Source: Eubacterium sp.
GTDB taxonomy: Bacteria; Bacillota; Clostridia; Lachnospirales; Lachnospiraceae
NCBI GenBank assembly: GCA_017437905.1
Contig: JAFRWY010000109.1
Span: forward strand, 1-35,359
DNA: 35,359 bases
Direction: 5' to 3'
Part shown: positions 1 through 7,617 of the stretch, in pieces
How the letters are laid out: every line of letters starts with the position of its first letter
Position numbering within the stretch: the stretch's first letter is position 1
Program-made: the position numbers and the translations under genes
Notes under the pieces: generated by a model
Databases searched by the model: none
Seen by the model: only the letters and a program-made list of their open reading frames with translations
What the model was told of the DNA's origin: nothing

Positions 1-579
1 CCGGGTACAAAGTCCTCCGAGGAGCAGGCTAAGAAGGAAGAGGAAGCAAAGAAGGCTTCCGAAGAAGCGGCCAGGAAGGAAGAGGAAGCAAAGAAGGCTT
101 CCGAAGAAGCGGCCAGGAAGGAAGAGGAAGCAAAGAAGGCTTCCGAAGAGCAGGCTAAGAAGGAAGAAGAAGAGAAGAAGAAGGCCGAAGAGGAACAGAA
201 GAAGAAGGAAGAGGAAGAAAAGAAGAAGGCCGAAGAGGAACAGAAGAAGAAGGAAGAGGAAGAAAAGAAGAAGGCCGAGGAAGAGCAGAAGAAGAAAGAA
301 GAGGAAGAAAAGAAGAAGGCTGAGGAAGAAGAGAAGAAACGCAAGGAAGAAGAAGCAAAGCAGGGTGAGTCCGTGGATGTTACGGTGACCCGCGGCATGA
401 CCTCCGAGAAGATCTCCCGCCTGCTTCAGGATTCCGGTATCATTGATGATGCCAAGGATTTCGACAAATGGCTGAAGAAGAATAACTACTCCAACAAGCT
501 GCATGTCGGAACATTTACCCTGAAGAAGGGAATGAGCTACGAAGATATTACCAAAAAGCTTACAACGGAAGGGTATTAA
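1..579 (+). CDS. MltG/YceG-like domain protein with long Glu/Lys-rich helix (3' part)
   Basis: The gene enters from the left edge in frame 1 and stops with TAA at 577-579, leaving 192 residues. Residues about 5-122 are almost only Glu, Lys, Ala and Gln, built from three 42-nt repeats (37-162) and then three 45-nt repeats (184-318). Such i/i+4 Glu/Lys patterning is typical of a coiled coil or a stable single alpha-helix. The last 70 residues (from GESVDVTVTRGMTSEKI) resemble the small LysM-like N-terminal module of MltG/YceG transglycosylases, with a predicted alpha/beta fold and the phrases 'GMTSEKIS', 'VGTFTLKKGMSYEDI'. No catalytic transglycosylase part follows, so this is probably a binding protein, not an enzyme. 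A membrane anchor would be expected in the missing N-terminus. It ends one base before mnmA, so the two are probably co-transcribed. Confidence 0.75.
   Translation, partial: PGTKSSEEQAKKEEEAKKASEEAARKEEEAKKASEEAARKEEEAKKASEEQAKKEEEEKKKAEEEQKKKEEEEKKKAEEEQKKKEEEEKKKAEEEQKKKEEEEKKKAEEEEKKRKEEEAKQGESVDVTVTRGMTSEKISRLLQDSGIIDDAKDFDKWLKKNNYSNKLHVGTFTLKKGMSYEDITKKLTTEGY
37..318 (+). repeat. In-frame tandem repeats, 3 x 42 nt then 3 x 45 nt
   Basis: The 42-nt unit begins at 37, 79 and 121 and encodes EEEAKKASEEAARK with few changes. The 45-nt unit begins at 184, 229 and 274 and encodes AEEEQKKKEEEEKKK. The near identity at DNA level means recent expansion or ongoing length variation. Both units keep reading frame and charge pattern. 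Confidence 0.9.
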
Positions 580-580
580 A

Positions 581-1699
581 ATGCCTGTAGAAGAAATGAT
601 CAAACAGGATACAGTCAGCGCCGCGGGAACACCGACGGCGCTGATTGCTATGAGTGGGGGCGTTGACAGCAGCGTGGCAGCGTATCTGATGCAGCAGAAG
701 GGATATCAGATCACCGGCTGCACCATGCGCCTCTATGAAAATGACATGGTAGGTCTGGATCTTCTGGATACCTGCTGCAGCAAGAAGGATACGGAGGATG
801 CCCGGAGCGTCTGCGAAGGACTGGGGGTTCCGTATCATATCTTCCACTACGAAGAGAAATTCCGGGAGAAGGTGATCGAGCCCTTGGTGGATGCGTACGA
901 ACGCTGTGAGACACCGAATCCCTGCATCGACTGCAACCGGTGCATGAAGTTTGATGCCCTGTACGAGAAGGCCCGGACCTTCGGATGCAGTAAGATCGTC
1001 ACCGGACACTATGCAAGGATCGAAGAAAAAGACGGACGTTTCTATCTGAAGAAAGCCGTGGATCCCGCGAAGGACCAGAGCTATGTGCTGTATCAGCTGA
1101 CGGAGGATCAGCTGCGGCGGACGGCATTTCCTCTTGGTAAATATACCAAGGAGGAGGTACGGGAGATCGCGGAGAAGCAGGGCTTCCGGAATGCGGAGAA
1201 GAAGGAAAGCCAGGATATCTGTTTTGTGCCGGACGGAGACTATGCGGCCATGATCTGCCGCTACAGAAACCGCACGTATCCGGAGGGGGATATTGTGGAT
1301 CGTGACGGAAATGTTCTCGGACGTCATAAGGGACTGATCCATTACACCATAGGGCAAAGAAGAGGCCTCGGCGTTCCGGCAGACCGGAGGATCTACGTCA
1401 CCCGACTGGATCCGGTAAAGAATCAGGTGATCCTCTCGGACGAAGCCGATCTCTTCCATAAAGAAGTTGAGGTCCGGGACTTCCACTGGATCACGGGAGA
1501 AATCCCGGAGGGCGAGATCCGCTGCAAGGCCAGGATCCGTTACCGTCATAAGGAACAGCCGGCAACCCTTATCCCCGGTCCCGAAGGCGGCAGGGCACGC
1601 CTTATCTTCGACGAACCCCAGCGTGCCGCCACCCCCGGCCAGTCAGCCGTCTTCTACCTGGAAGATGTCGTTCTCGGCGGTGGAATTATAACGTTATAG
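581..1699 (+). CDS. mnmA: tRNA-specific 2-thiouridylase MnmA
   Basis: This enzyme activates U34 of tRNA Lys/Glu/Gln with ATP and inserts sulfur to make the 2-thiouridine of the anticodon wobble base. The 372-residue protein has the ATP pyrophosphatase P-loop SGGVDS at residues 25-30. The catalytic Cys pair can be placed at C118 in 'CIDCNRCMKF' and C214 in 'ESQDICFVPDG'. The C-terminal half, with 'IGQRRGLG', is the usual beta-barrel region. Extra Cys at 115 and 121 are common in clostridial versions. The ATG at 581 has GGAAGGG about 8 nt upstream; the conserved domain starts near residue 18, so an internal ATG at 596 is an alternative. It lies one base after the preceding gene, so the two are likely in one transcript. 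Confidence 0.95.
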   Translation: MPVEEMIKQDTVSAAGTPTALIAMSGGVDSSVAAYLMQQKGYQITGCTMRLYENDMVGLDLLDTCCSKKDTEDARSVCEGLGVPYHIFHYEEKFREKVIEPLVDAYERCETPNPCIDCNRCMKFDALYEKARTFGCSKIVTGHYARIEEKDGRFYLKKAVDPAKDQSYVLYQLTEDQLRRTAFPLGKYTKEEVREIAEKQGFRNAEKKESQDICFVPDGDYAAMICRYRNRTYPEGDIVDRDGNVLGRHKGLIHYTIGQRRGLGVPADRRIYVTRLDPVKNQVILSDEADLFHKEVEVRDFHWITGEIPEGEIRCKARIRYRHKEQPATLIPGPEGGRARLIFDEPQRAATPGQSAVFYLEDVVLGGGIITL

Positions 1700-1784
1700 T
1701 ACGAATGTCGCGGCGGGCCGGTCCTCGAAAGAGCATCGGTGGCACAGGACACAGCGCCGAATCCATATCAAATAAAAATAAGTC

Positions 1785-1813
1785 TTGCACAGGCGCGACA
1801 TCTATGATAAAAT
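1785..1813 (+). promoter_or_regulatory. Sigma-A type promoter for rpsB-tsf
   Basis: TTGCAC (1785-1790) and TAAAAT (1808-1813) are separated by exactly 17 nt. The predicted start near 1820 would give a leader of about 100 nt before rpsB. Confidence 0.7.
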
Positions 1814-1833
1814 GTCCGTTGCGCGAAAAATCA

Positions 1834-1896
1834 TGCAATACCCGTGGACGCTGGTGCCGCATAAGCGGAAGGGCGGTTTTCCCATAAGGGTATGCA
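1834..1896 (+). promoter_or_regulatory. Structured 5' leader of rpsB (candidate ribosomal-protein autoregulatory RNA)
   Basis: An outer helix pairs ATACCC (1838-1843) with GGGTAT (1888-1893), extended by GC on each side across a bulge. Inside it are a CCGC-ATAA-GCGG hairpin (1857-1868) and a second possible GGG/CCC pairing (1871-1883). The fold ends just before the ribosome site AGGAGG (1908-1913). S2 is known to regulate its own operon in some bacteria; whether this fold binds S2 is inference. Confidence 0.45.
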
Positions 1897-1920
1897 GAAG
1901 AAAAACCAGGAGGAAAAAAG

Positions 1921-2667
1921 ATGAGCGTAATTTCTATGAAGCAGTTACTTGAGGCAGGTGTTCACTTCGGACACCAGACAAGACGTTGGAATCCCAAGAT
2001 GTCCGAGTACATTTACACAGAGCGTAACGGGATCCACATCATCGACCTGCAGAAGTCCGTTGTAAAGATGGACGAGGCTTACAAGGCAGTATTTGACACT
2101 GTAGCAGACGGTGGCAAGGTTCTCTTTGTAGGTACCAAGAAGCAGGCACAGGATTCCATCCAGACCGAGGCTGAACGCTGCGGTATGTACTTCGTTAATC
2201 AGAGATGGCTTGGTGGTATGCTGACCAACTTCAAGACCATCAAGTCCCGCGTAGAGACTCTGAAGAAGTATGAGAAGATGGAAGCAGACGGAACCTTCGA
2301 GGTACTCCCGAAGAAGGAAGTCGTAAAGATCAAGAAAGAGATGGAGAAGCTGCAGAAGAACATCGGTGGCGTAAAGGAGATGAAGCGTCTGCCGGATATG
2401 ATCTTCGTTGTAGATCCGAGGAAGGAGCATATCTGCATCCAGGAAGCACACGCACTGGGCATTCCGCTTGTAGGTATCGCTGATACAAACTGTGATCCGG
2501 AAGAGCTGGACTATGTGATCCCCGGAAATGATGATGCCATCCGTGCCGTAAAACTGATTGTATCCAAGCTGGCTGATGCAGTGATCGAGGCAAATCAGGG
2601 CGCAGATGCTGAGTCTATGGCTGCAGCAGAGGCAGAGACCGCAGAGGCAGAGACAACCGCTGAGTAA
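1921..2667 (+). CDS. rpsB: 30S ribosomal protein uS2
   Basis: S2 sits on the back of the 30S subunit near the head-body junction and is needed for S1 or mRNA-platform assembly. The 248 residues match the family from the first residue, with '[19 protein letters not shown]', '[11 protein letters not shown]' and 'PDMIFVVDP'. The C-terminal 20 or so residues form an acidic Ala/Glu tail, which varies between species. An excellent AGGAGG lies 7 nt before ATG 1921. The gene has its own promoter and leader and heads the conserved rpsB-tsf pair. Unlike in many Firmicutes, tsf is not followed by pyrH and frr. Confidence 0.98.
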   Translation: MSVISMKQLLEAGVHFGHQTRRWNPKMSEYIYTERNGIHIIDLQKSVVKMDEAYKAVFDTVADGGKVLFVGTKKQAQDSIQTEAERCGMYFVNQRWLGGMLTNFKTIKSRVETLKKYEKMEADGTFEVLPKKEVVKIKKEMEKLQKNIGGVKEMKRLPDMIFVVDPRKEHICIQEAHALGIPLVGIADTNCDPEELDYVIPGNDDAIRAVKLIVSKLADAVIEANQGADAESMAAAEAETAEAETTAE

Positions 2668-2696
2668 TCGACAGGGTATCATTCTGAATCGAGTTT

Positions 2697-2726
2697 GTCA
2701 TTCTGAGTCCGCAGGACGAAGAATCT
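2697..2726. repeat. Dispersed palindromic intergenic repeat, copy 1
   Basis: ATTCT and AGAAT arms enclose GTCC-GCA-GGAC, giving one small hairpin between rpsB and tsf. Related sequences occur after the rluF-like gene and after ligA. A partial extra start of the unit (ATCATTCTGAA) lies at 2678-2688. Confidence 0.7.
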
Positions 2727-2747
2727 TGAAATAAAAGGAGAATCATT

Positions 2748-3887
2748 ATGGCTATTACAGCAGCAGATGTAAAGAACCTCAGAGAGATGACCGGTGCCGG
2801 CATGATGGACTGCAAGAAGGCACTGACAGAGACCGACGGCGATTTCGATGCAGCCGTTGAGTTCCTTCGCAAGAAGGGCCTTGCTACTGCAGAGAAGAAG
2901 GCAGGCCGTATCGCAGCGGAGGGTATCGTATCCACCGTTATCTCCGAGGATGATAAGACAGCTACCATCATCGAGGTGAATTCCGAGACTGATTTCGTAG
3001 CAAAGAACGAGGTGTTCCAGACCTATGTAGCAGGTCTTGCAAAGCAGATCAACGATGGCAGTTATGCGGATATGGATGCATTTCTGGCTGACAAGTCCGA
3101 GATCGATCCTTCCGCAACCGTAGCAGATCATCACAAGGCTATGGTAGCTAAGATCGGTGAGAATCTGACCATCCGTCGTTTTGAGAAGATCACAGGTGAT
3201 GTCGTGGTTTCCTACATCCACATGGGTGGTAAGATCGGTGTCCTGGTTGAGGCAGAGTGTGATCAGCCCGGTGATGCCGTAAAGGAAGCGATGAAGAATA
3301 TTGCTATGCAGATCGCTGCCATGAATCCTTCCTACGTTAAGAGAGAAGAGATCTCCGCAGCAGAGCTTGCAAAGGAGAAGGAGATCATCGTGGACAGCTC
3401 CCTGGCTGATCCCGCATCTCTTCCGAAGCCGATCCTGAATGCAGTAATCGCTGAAGCGATCGAAGGCAAGGTTGATAACTACGAGGAAGCAGGGGATGAC
3501 AACAAGGGATGGACAAAGGAAGATATTGACATCTACGAAGAGAAGAAGAGCAATATGAATTATCTTTTCAACTTCCTGTCCGATCCGGCCGTTCAGGCTC
3601 TGAGAAATATCGCTGCATCTCATAAGGCTGAGTATCTTGAGAACAAGATCTTCGCAGGCCTTGTAGAGGGACGTTTCTCCAAGCATCTGAAGGAGATCTG
3701 CCTGGTTGATCAGACCTATGTCAGAGCTGAGGATAAGGAATCCGTAAAGCAGTACGTAGAGAAGGTTGCAAAGGACAATGGCTGCACATTCTCCGTTAAA
3801 AAGTTCGTTCGCTTCGAGACAGGCGAAGGCCTTGAGAAGAAGAATGAAGACTTCGCAGCTGAGGTTGCTGCACAGATGAACAAGTAA
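2748..3887 (+). CDS. tsf: Elongation factor Ts with internal insertion
   Basis: EF-Ts recycles EF-Tu by catalysing GDP release. The N-terminal UBA-like domain ('VKNLREMTGAGMMDCKKAL') and the core ('VNSETDFVAKN', 'NIAMQIAAM') are standard. The protein is 379 residues, longer than the roughly 200-310 common for the family. The extra part lies at residues about 222-300, between the 'ELAKEKEII' helix and the conserved 'VEGRFSKHLKEICLVDQ'. It includes 'LPKPILNAVIAEAIEGKV', which resembles the normal 'kivekmveGr' helix and could be a duplicated piece. The reading frame is intact and codon use does not change, so the insertion is likely functional. AAAAGGAG lies 7 nt before ATG 2748. Confidence 0.95.
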   Translation: MAITAADVKNLREMTGAGMMDCKKALTETDGDFDAAVEFLRKKGLATAEKKAGRIAAEGIVSTVISEDDKTATIIEVNSETDFVAKNEVFQTYVAGLAKQINDGSYADMDAFLADKSEIDPSATVADHHKAMVAKIGENLTIRRFEKITGDVVVSYIHMGGKIGVLVEAECDQPGDAVKEAMKNIAMQIAAMNPSYVKREEISAAELAKEKEIIVDSSLADPASLPKPILNAVIAEAIEGKVDNYEEAGDDNKGWTKEDIDIYEEKKSNMNYLFNFLSDPAVQALRNIAASHKAEYLENKIFAGLVEGRFSKHLKEICLVDQTYVRAEDKESVKQYVEKVAKDNGCTFSVKKFVRFETGEGLEKKNEDFAAEVAAQMNK

Positions 3888-3904
3888 GGATCGGTGTAAA
3901 GCGT

Positions 3905-4525
3905 ATGGCTATTCTGTTTGGCGTTCTGGCGATCTTAACCGGCTTTTTACTTCCCATCGTTTTCGGATGGATCGGGTTTGCCGTGCCGGTGGTTTTCGCC
4001 GTGCTTGCGATCGTATTCACGATTCTGAAGAATAAGAAAGCGGAAGCAGAGGAACGTTCCAAATCAAAGGCCGGATATGTCTGCGGGATCATCGGAATCC
4101 TGCTTGCAGTACTCGGAATGATCATGCTGAACGTGCTTTCCGGCAAGTTCAGATCAGCCATGGATCAGTACGGCGTGAACAATTATCCGGTACTGGATAA
4201 GAGCATCGAGAAGTTTGCAAATGGCGGACTCTACGGTGTGATCGCATATGCCAGAGATGATTTGCACGTGGATGTGGAATCCGTGAAGAACGAACTGACA
4301 GATCTGATCGACGTCATGAACGGTAAGAAACCGGCAGGCGGTGCTCCTTCCACTGAGAACGCGGAAGGCGGCGAGCAGGGAAGCAAACAGCAGGGCGGTG
4401 ATCAGGGCGAAGGCAGCGAGAGCGGTTCCGAAGAGAACGGATCCGAGCAGGGAGCCGAACCCGGTGACGGGGACCAGGGCGTGATCGATCAGAACAACGA
4501 ACTGGGCAACCTGCCGCAGGAGTAA
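3905..4525 (+). CDS. Small membrane protein with acidic low-complexity tail, unknown function
   Basis: The 206-residue product has two hydrophobic helices near residues 3-42, a charged loop (KNKKAEAEERSKSK) and a third helix near 57-78. This layout resembles DUF4190-type small membrane proteins, but I cannot assign it firmly. After a short folded stretch, residues about 145-200 are Gly, Glu, Gln, Ser and Asp rich. It starts 17 nt after tsf with only a weak ribosome site and is followed by a clear terminator, so it is probably the last gene of the rpsB transcript. No function can be given. Confidence 0.7.
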   Translation: MAILFGVLAILTGFLLPIVFGWIGFAVPVVFAVLAIVFTILKNKKAEAEERSKSKAGYVCGIIGILLAVLGMIMLNVLSGKFRSAMDQYGVNNYPVLDKSIEKFANGGLYGVIAYARDDLHVDVESVKNELTDLIDVMNGKKPAGGAPSTENAEGGEQGSKQQGGDQGEGSESGSEENGSEQGAEPGDGDQGVIDQNNELGNLPQE

Positions 4526-4537
4526 TGAAATAATACT

Positions 4538-4575
4538 GGAGCGATTCCGGAAAAAAACGGGGTCGCTCTTTTTCT
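4538..4575 (+). terminator. Rho-independent terminator of rpsB-tsf-membrane protein
   Basis: GAGCGA..CCG pairs with CGG..TCGCTC around an A-rich loop, followed by a T run from 4569. Its T tract overlaps the -35 box of the next promoter. Confidence 0.85.
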
Positions 4576-4576
4576 C

Positions 4577-4605
4577 TTTACAGTTTGGTATCTTTGTATT
4601 ACAAT
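4577..4605 (+). promoter_or_regulatory. Promoter of the ABC exporter pair
   Basis: TTTACA (4577-4582) and TACAAT (4600-4605) are separated by 17 nt, a near-consensus sigma-A promoter lying directly on the end of the preceding terminator. Confidence 0.75.
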
Positions 4606-4649
4606 AACGAAAGATTTCTGAAAAGCATTAAGAAAAGGAGGAAATGGCC

Positions 4650-5474
4650 TTGAGCGAAGCAGTGCTTGAATTGAAGGATATCAAAAAGAGCTACGGACAG
4701 CACAAAGTTCTGAAGGGTGTGAATATGACCGTGAACAAGGGTGATATTTACGGCCTGGTGGGTAAGAACGGTGCCGGTAAGACCACGCTCTTTAAAGTGG
4801 TTCTGGGGCTTTCTCATTATGAGAGCGGTACCATATCGCTTTTCGGGGGCAAGAACCGGAAGGAGAATACGCGGAACAGAAGCCGGATCGGTTTCTTCGT
4901 AGGTTCGAATTTCTACGGTTATCTGAATGCCCGTGAGAACCTGGACTATTTCCGCAGACTGAAGGGGATCAGGGAAAAGGAAGAGGTGGACCGGGTGCTT
5001 GAACTGGTCGGCCTGAACATGGATGCGGCAAAGAAACCCGCAAAGATGTATTCTCTGGGTATGAAGCAGCGGCTCGGTCTTGCAAATGCCATGCTGGGGA
5101 ATCCGGAGCTCCTGATCTTCGATGAACCTACCAACGGTCTGGATCCGCAGGGTATCATGGATGTCCGCCATATGATCCAGAGAGTAAATGAAGAATTCGG
5201 AACAACCATCATCGTATCTTCCCATATCCTGGGAGAGCTGGAGCATACGGCACATCGTTTCGGTATCGTCCATGAGGGCATCCTGATGAAGGAAATGTCC
5301 CAGGAGGATATGCAGACCCAGAGCGGAATGACTTCCATTAACGTTGCGGACGAAGATGTGGAGAAGGCTTTGGAACTGCTGAAGAACGGCGGTATCAATG
5401 TAAAGGGAACCGAGAAGGCAGCTACATCGCTGGAGGACTTCTATTTCGGTCTGATCGGAGGTGGCGAGCAATGA
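4650..5474 (+). CDS. ABC transporter ATP-binding protein (ABC-2 exporter type)
   Basis: This is the ATPase half of an exporter with the next gene. Numbered from TTG 4650 it has Walker A GKNGAGKT at 38-45, the signature 'YSLGMKQRLG' from 134, Walker B 'LLIFDEPTNG' with D158 and E159, and the switch His H192. It is of the CcmA/BcrA class used for drug, bacteriocin or lipid export; the substrate is unknown. An ATG at 4644 is also in frame, but only 2 nt separate it from AAGGAGG, whereas TTG 4650 has the normal spacing of about 8 nt, so TTG is preferred. The stop overlaps the start of the permease by 4 nt, indicating translational coupling. Confidence 0.93.
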   Translation: MSEAVLELKDIKKSYGQHKVLKGVNMTVNKGDIYGLVGKNGAGKTTLFKVVLGLSHYESGTISLFGGKNRKENTRNRSRIGFFVGSNFYGYLNARENLDYFRRLKGIREKEEVDRVLELVGLNMDAAKKPAKMYSLGMKQRLGLANAMLGNPELLIFDEPTNGLDPQGIMDVRHMIQRVNEEFGTTIIVSSHILGELEHTAHRFGIVHEGILMKEMSQEDMQTQSGMTSINVADEDVEKALELLKNGGINVKGTEKAATSLEDFYFGLIGGGEQ

Positions 5475-6358
5475 TGAAGAGAATTGTATTTACGGATCTG
5501 AGACGTGCCCAGAAGAAAAAGAGCTTTCTCATCTGTCTGTCGGTTATTTTTCTGCTGATGGTCATAGTTACGGTATTTGCCATCATCAAACCCTCGGATT
5601 TAGCATCGTATCCCGACACAAAGGAAACCAGCGGAAAAGCGCTTATGTTCCTTAACAACATCTCGATTGCCCTCGCTATGGCACCGTTCCTGGTGGGTAT
5701 CCCGGTATTCCAGGCGGTTTTCTCGGATGATTTCAAGAGCCGCACCATGCAGACGGCGATCGGTCACGGTATCTCCAGAAGAAGACTGGTGCTTGCAAGA
5801 TTCTATGAGGTGATCGCTCTTCTGATAGAGGCACACCTGATCTTCTCCGTGATTGCCGTCATTATAGCCCTTGTCCTGGGTGCGACCATGGGCGGTATCG
5901 GGATCATGATCGGAAAGCTCTGGTTTGACGGCCTTCTGATCCTGGCGAATATCGCGATCGCAATGCTGATCCTGTATATGTCCCAGAATCCGACCGGCGG
6001 TCTTGTCATGTATATCCTGCTGGCTGCAGATGCATTCCGTCTGCTCCTGGCAATGGCGGACATGATCCCGTTCCTGAAGAATAACGGAATCAAGCTGTCA
6101 AACGCACTTCCGGGTGGTGTTCATACCATCGCAAAGAATTACCTGTTCGGTTATGTCCCGAGTCTTTCGGATGTTTCGGACATCGGATCCGAGATCGAGG
6201 AGGGATCTGCGGAAGCCCTTCAGAAGATCCTGGAGGGTACGTTCAATGTCGACTTTCTGAAGGCATTCCTTTATACGGCTATTCTGGTGGGTGTATTTAT
6301 CATCCTGCCGCTGATACTGTCCCAGGTCGTATTCAGAAAGAAGGAGCTGGAGTTCTAA
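5471..6358 (+). CDS. ABC-2 type permease subunit
   Basis: The 295-residue protein has about six hydrophobic segments: near 18-38, 60-80, 110-145, 150-175, 176-200 and the C-terminal 265-290. The first helix is followed by a short extracellular loop, and the pattern 'FSDDFKSRTMQTAIGHGISRRRLVLARF' is typical of ABC-2 permeases, where this cytoplasmic stretch contacts the ATPase. ATG 5471 overlaps the ATPase stop (ATGA) with GGAGG upstream; ATG 5474 is an alternative. Residues about 210-255 form a longer extracellular loop. With its partner it forms a simple two-gene exporter. No substrate clue is visible. Confidence 0.9.
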   Translation: MMKRIVFTDLRRAQKKKSFLICLSVIFLLMVIVTVFAIIKPSDLASYPDTKETSGKALMFLNNISIALAMAPFLVGIPVFQAVFSDDFKSRTMQTAIGHGISRRRLVLARFYEVIALLIEAHLIFSVIAVIIALVLGATMGGIGIMIGKLWFDGLLILANIAIAMLILYMSQNPTGGLVMYILLAADAFRLLLAMADMIPFLKNNGIKLSNALPGGVHTIAKNYLFGYVPSLSDVSDIGSEIEEGSAEALQKILEGTFNVDFLKAFLYTAILVGVFIILPLILSQVVFRKKELEF

Positions 6359-6377
6359 ATCATATAGGGGATTAAAT

Positions 6378-6425
6378 GGCTGCATCGCTGCGTATCCGTA
6401 CGCCCGGGTGCAGCCGTTTCTATCG
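6378..6425 (+). terminator. Hairpin after ABC permease, possible weak terminator
   Basis: GGCTGCA (6378-6384) pairs with TGCAGCC (6409-6415), with an inner GCGT/ACGC pairing. Only a short GTTTCT tail follows, so termination is uncertain. It also separates the exporter from the peptidase gene. Confidence 0.4.
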
Positions 6426-6477
6426 AGGGATAAGGCTTCAAATGAAAATCAATCCGGAAGGAAAGGGAGGCATCAAA

Positions 6478-7548
6478 GTGCAAACGAATATACAGGATTT
6501 GATAACGGAAGAACTGCAGGGAATCCTGATCACAGACCCCTGCAGCCTTCGCTATTATACCGGATTCTCCGGAGGTGAGGGTGTTGCTCTCTGCACGAAG
6601 CAGGATACGGTTCTTTATGTGGATTCCCGTTATACCGAGGCGGCACGCCTTGAAACGGAAGCGGCAGTCACGGGATTTACGGTCCGGGAGTTTAATCATG
6701 AGAACCCGCTCTATCAGCTGCTCCGGGATCAGCTTGCAAAGGCCGGCGCCGAAGCGGTCGGTTTTGAAGACCATTCCATGGTCTGCAGTTCATTTACAAA
6801 ATATCATAAGGAACTGGAGGTAAAGCTGGTTCCGCTGGAGGATACCCTGCTGAAACCGCGTCAGATCAAGACGAAGGAGGAACTGGCTCTGCTTCGGAAG
6901 GCGGAGGAGATCGGGGACATTGCATTTGAACATGTCCTGAAGCTCCTGAAGCCCGGGATCACGGAACTGGAGGTTGCGGCGGAACTGGAATATTCGATGA
7001 AGCGAAACGGCGCTTCGGGTCTTTCTTTCGATACCATCGTGGCTTCCGGCTTCCACAGTGCCATGCCCCATGCGGTTCCGACGGAGAAGAAGCTGGAGAA
7101 GGGTGATTTTGTCACCATGGATTTCGGATGTATCTACCACGGATACTGTTCGGATATGACCCGGACGGTGGTGATCGGCAGGGCGAATGAGGAACAACGG
7201 AAGATCTATGAAACGGTCCTTCATGCCCATATCAGGGCGATGGAAGGACTTCGTCCGGACATGAAATGTCTGGATGTGGACAGGATCGCAAGAGACTATA
7301 TCCGGGATGCCGGATACGGAGCGTATTTCGGACATGGACTCGGACACTCCGTGGGCCTTTATATCCATGAATCCCCGGCCCTGAACACAAGAGACGAAAC
7401 CATTCTTGTTCCCGGAATGATCGAAACCATAGAACCCGGAATCTATATTCCCGGATTCGGCGGGGTCAGGATCGAGGATATGGGTGTTGTGACGGAAGAA
7501 GGGTATGAAAGCTTTGCCCGTTCCCCGAAAATGCTGATCGAACTATGA
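6478..7548 (+). CDS. Xaa-Pro aminopeptidase (aminopeptidase P family, M24B)
   Basis: This is a dinuclear-metal peptidase that removes N-terminal residues preceding proline. Counting from GTG 6478, the product has 356 residues, normal for the short bacterial form. The N-terminal creatinase-like domain covers about 1-120, and the catalytic pita-bread fold 125-356. All five metal ligands are present: D215, D226, H286, E319 and E333, in 'MDFGCIYHGYCSDMTRT', 'HGLGHSVGL', 'IEPGIY' and 'GVRIEDMG'. The frame is open upstream to an ATG at 6376, but that ATG lies in the preceding hairpin, while GTG 6478 has AAAGGGAGG 6 nt upstream, so GTG is chosen. It is followed by a strong terminator and so is probably monocistronic. 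Confidence 0.93.
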   Translation: MQTNIQDLITEELQGILITDPCSLRYYTGFSGGEGVALCTKQDTVLYVDSRYTEAARLETEAAVTGFTVREFNHENPLYQLLRDQLAKAGAEAVGFEDHSMVCSSFTKYHKELEVKLVPLEDTLLKPRQIKTKEELALLRKAEEIGDIAFEHVLKLLKPGITELEVAAELEYSMKRNGASGLSFDTIVASGFHSAMPHAVPTEKKLEKGDFVTMDFGCIYHGYCSDMTRTVVIGRANEEQRKIYETVLHAHIRAMEGLRPDMKCLDVDRIARDYIRDAGYGAYFGHGLGHSVGLYIHESPALNTRDETILVPGMIETIEPGIYIPGFGGVRIEDMGVVTEEGYESFARSPKMLIEL

Positions 7549-7551
7549 TCA

Positions 7552-7594
7552 AAGAAACTGCTGTACATCTTGTACGGCAGTTTCTCTTTTTATT
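7552..7594 (+). terminator. Strong terminator after aminopeptidase P
   Basis: GAAACTGC-GTAC pairs with GTAC-GCAGTTTC around ATCTT, followed by CTTTTTATT. Confidence 0.92.
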
Positions 7595-7617
7595 ATAAAA
7601 TAACTATGTTAAAATAA

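Noticed and set aside
560-1549. Long minus-strand reading frame opposite mnmA
   Set aside because: It is the antisense shadow of a well-conserved gene and resembles no family.
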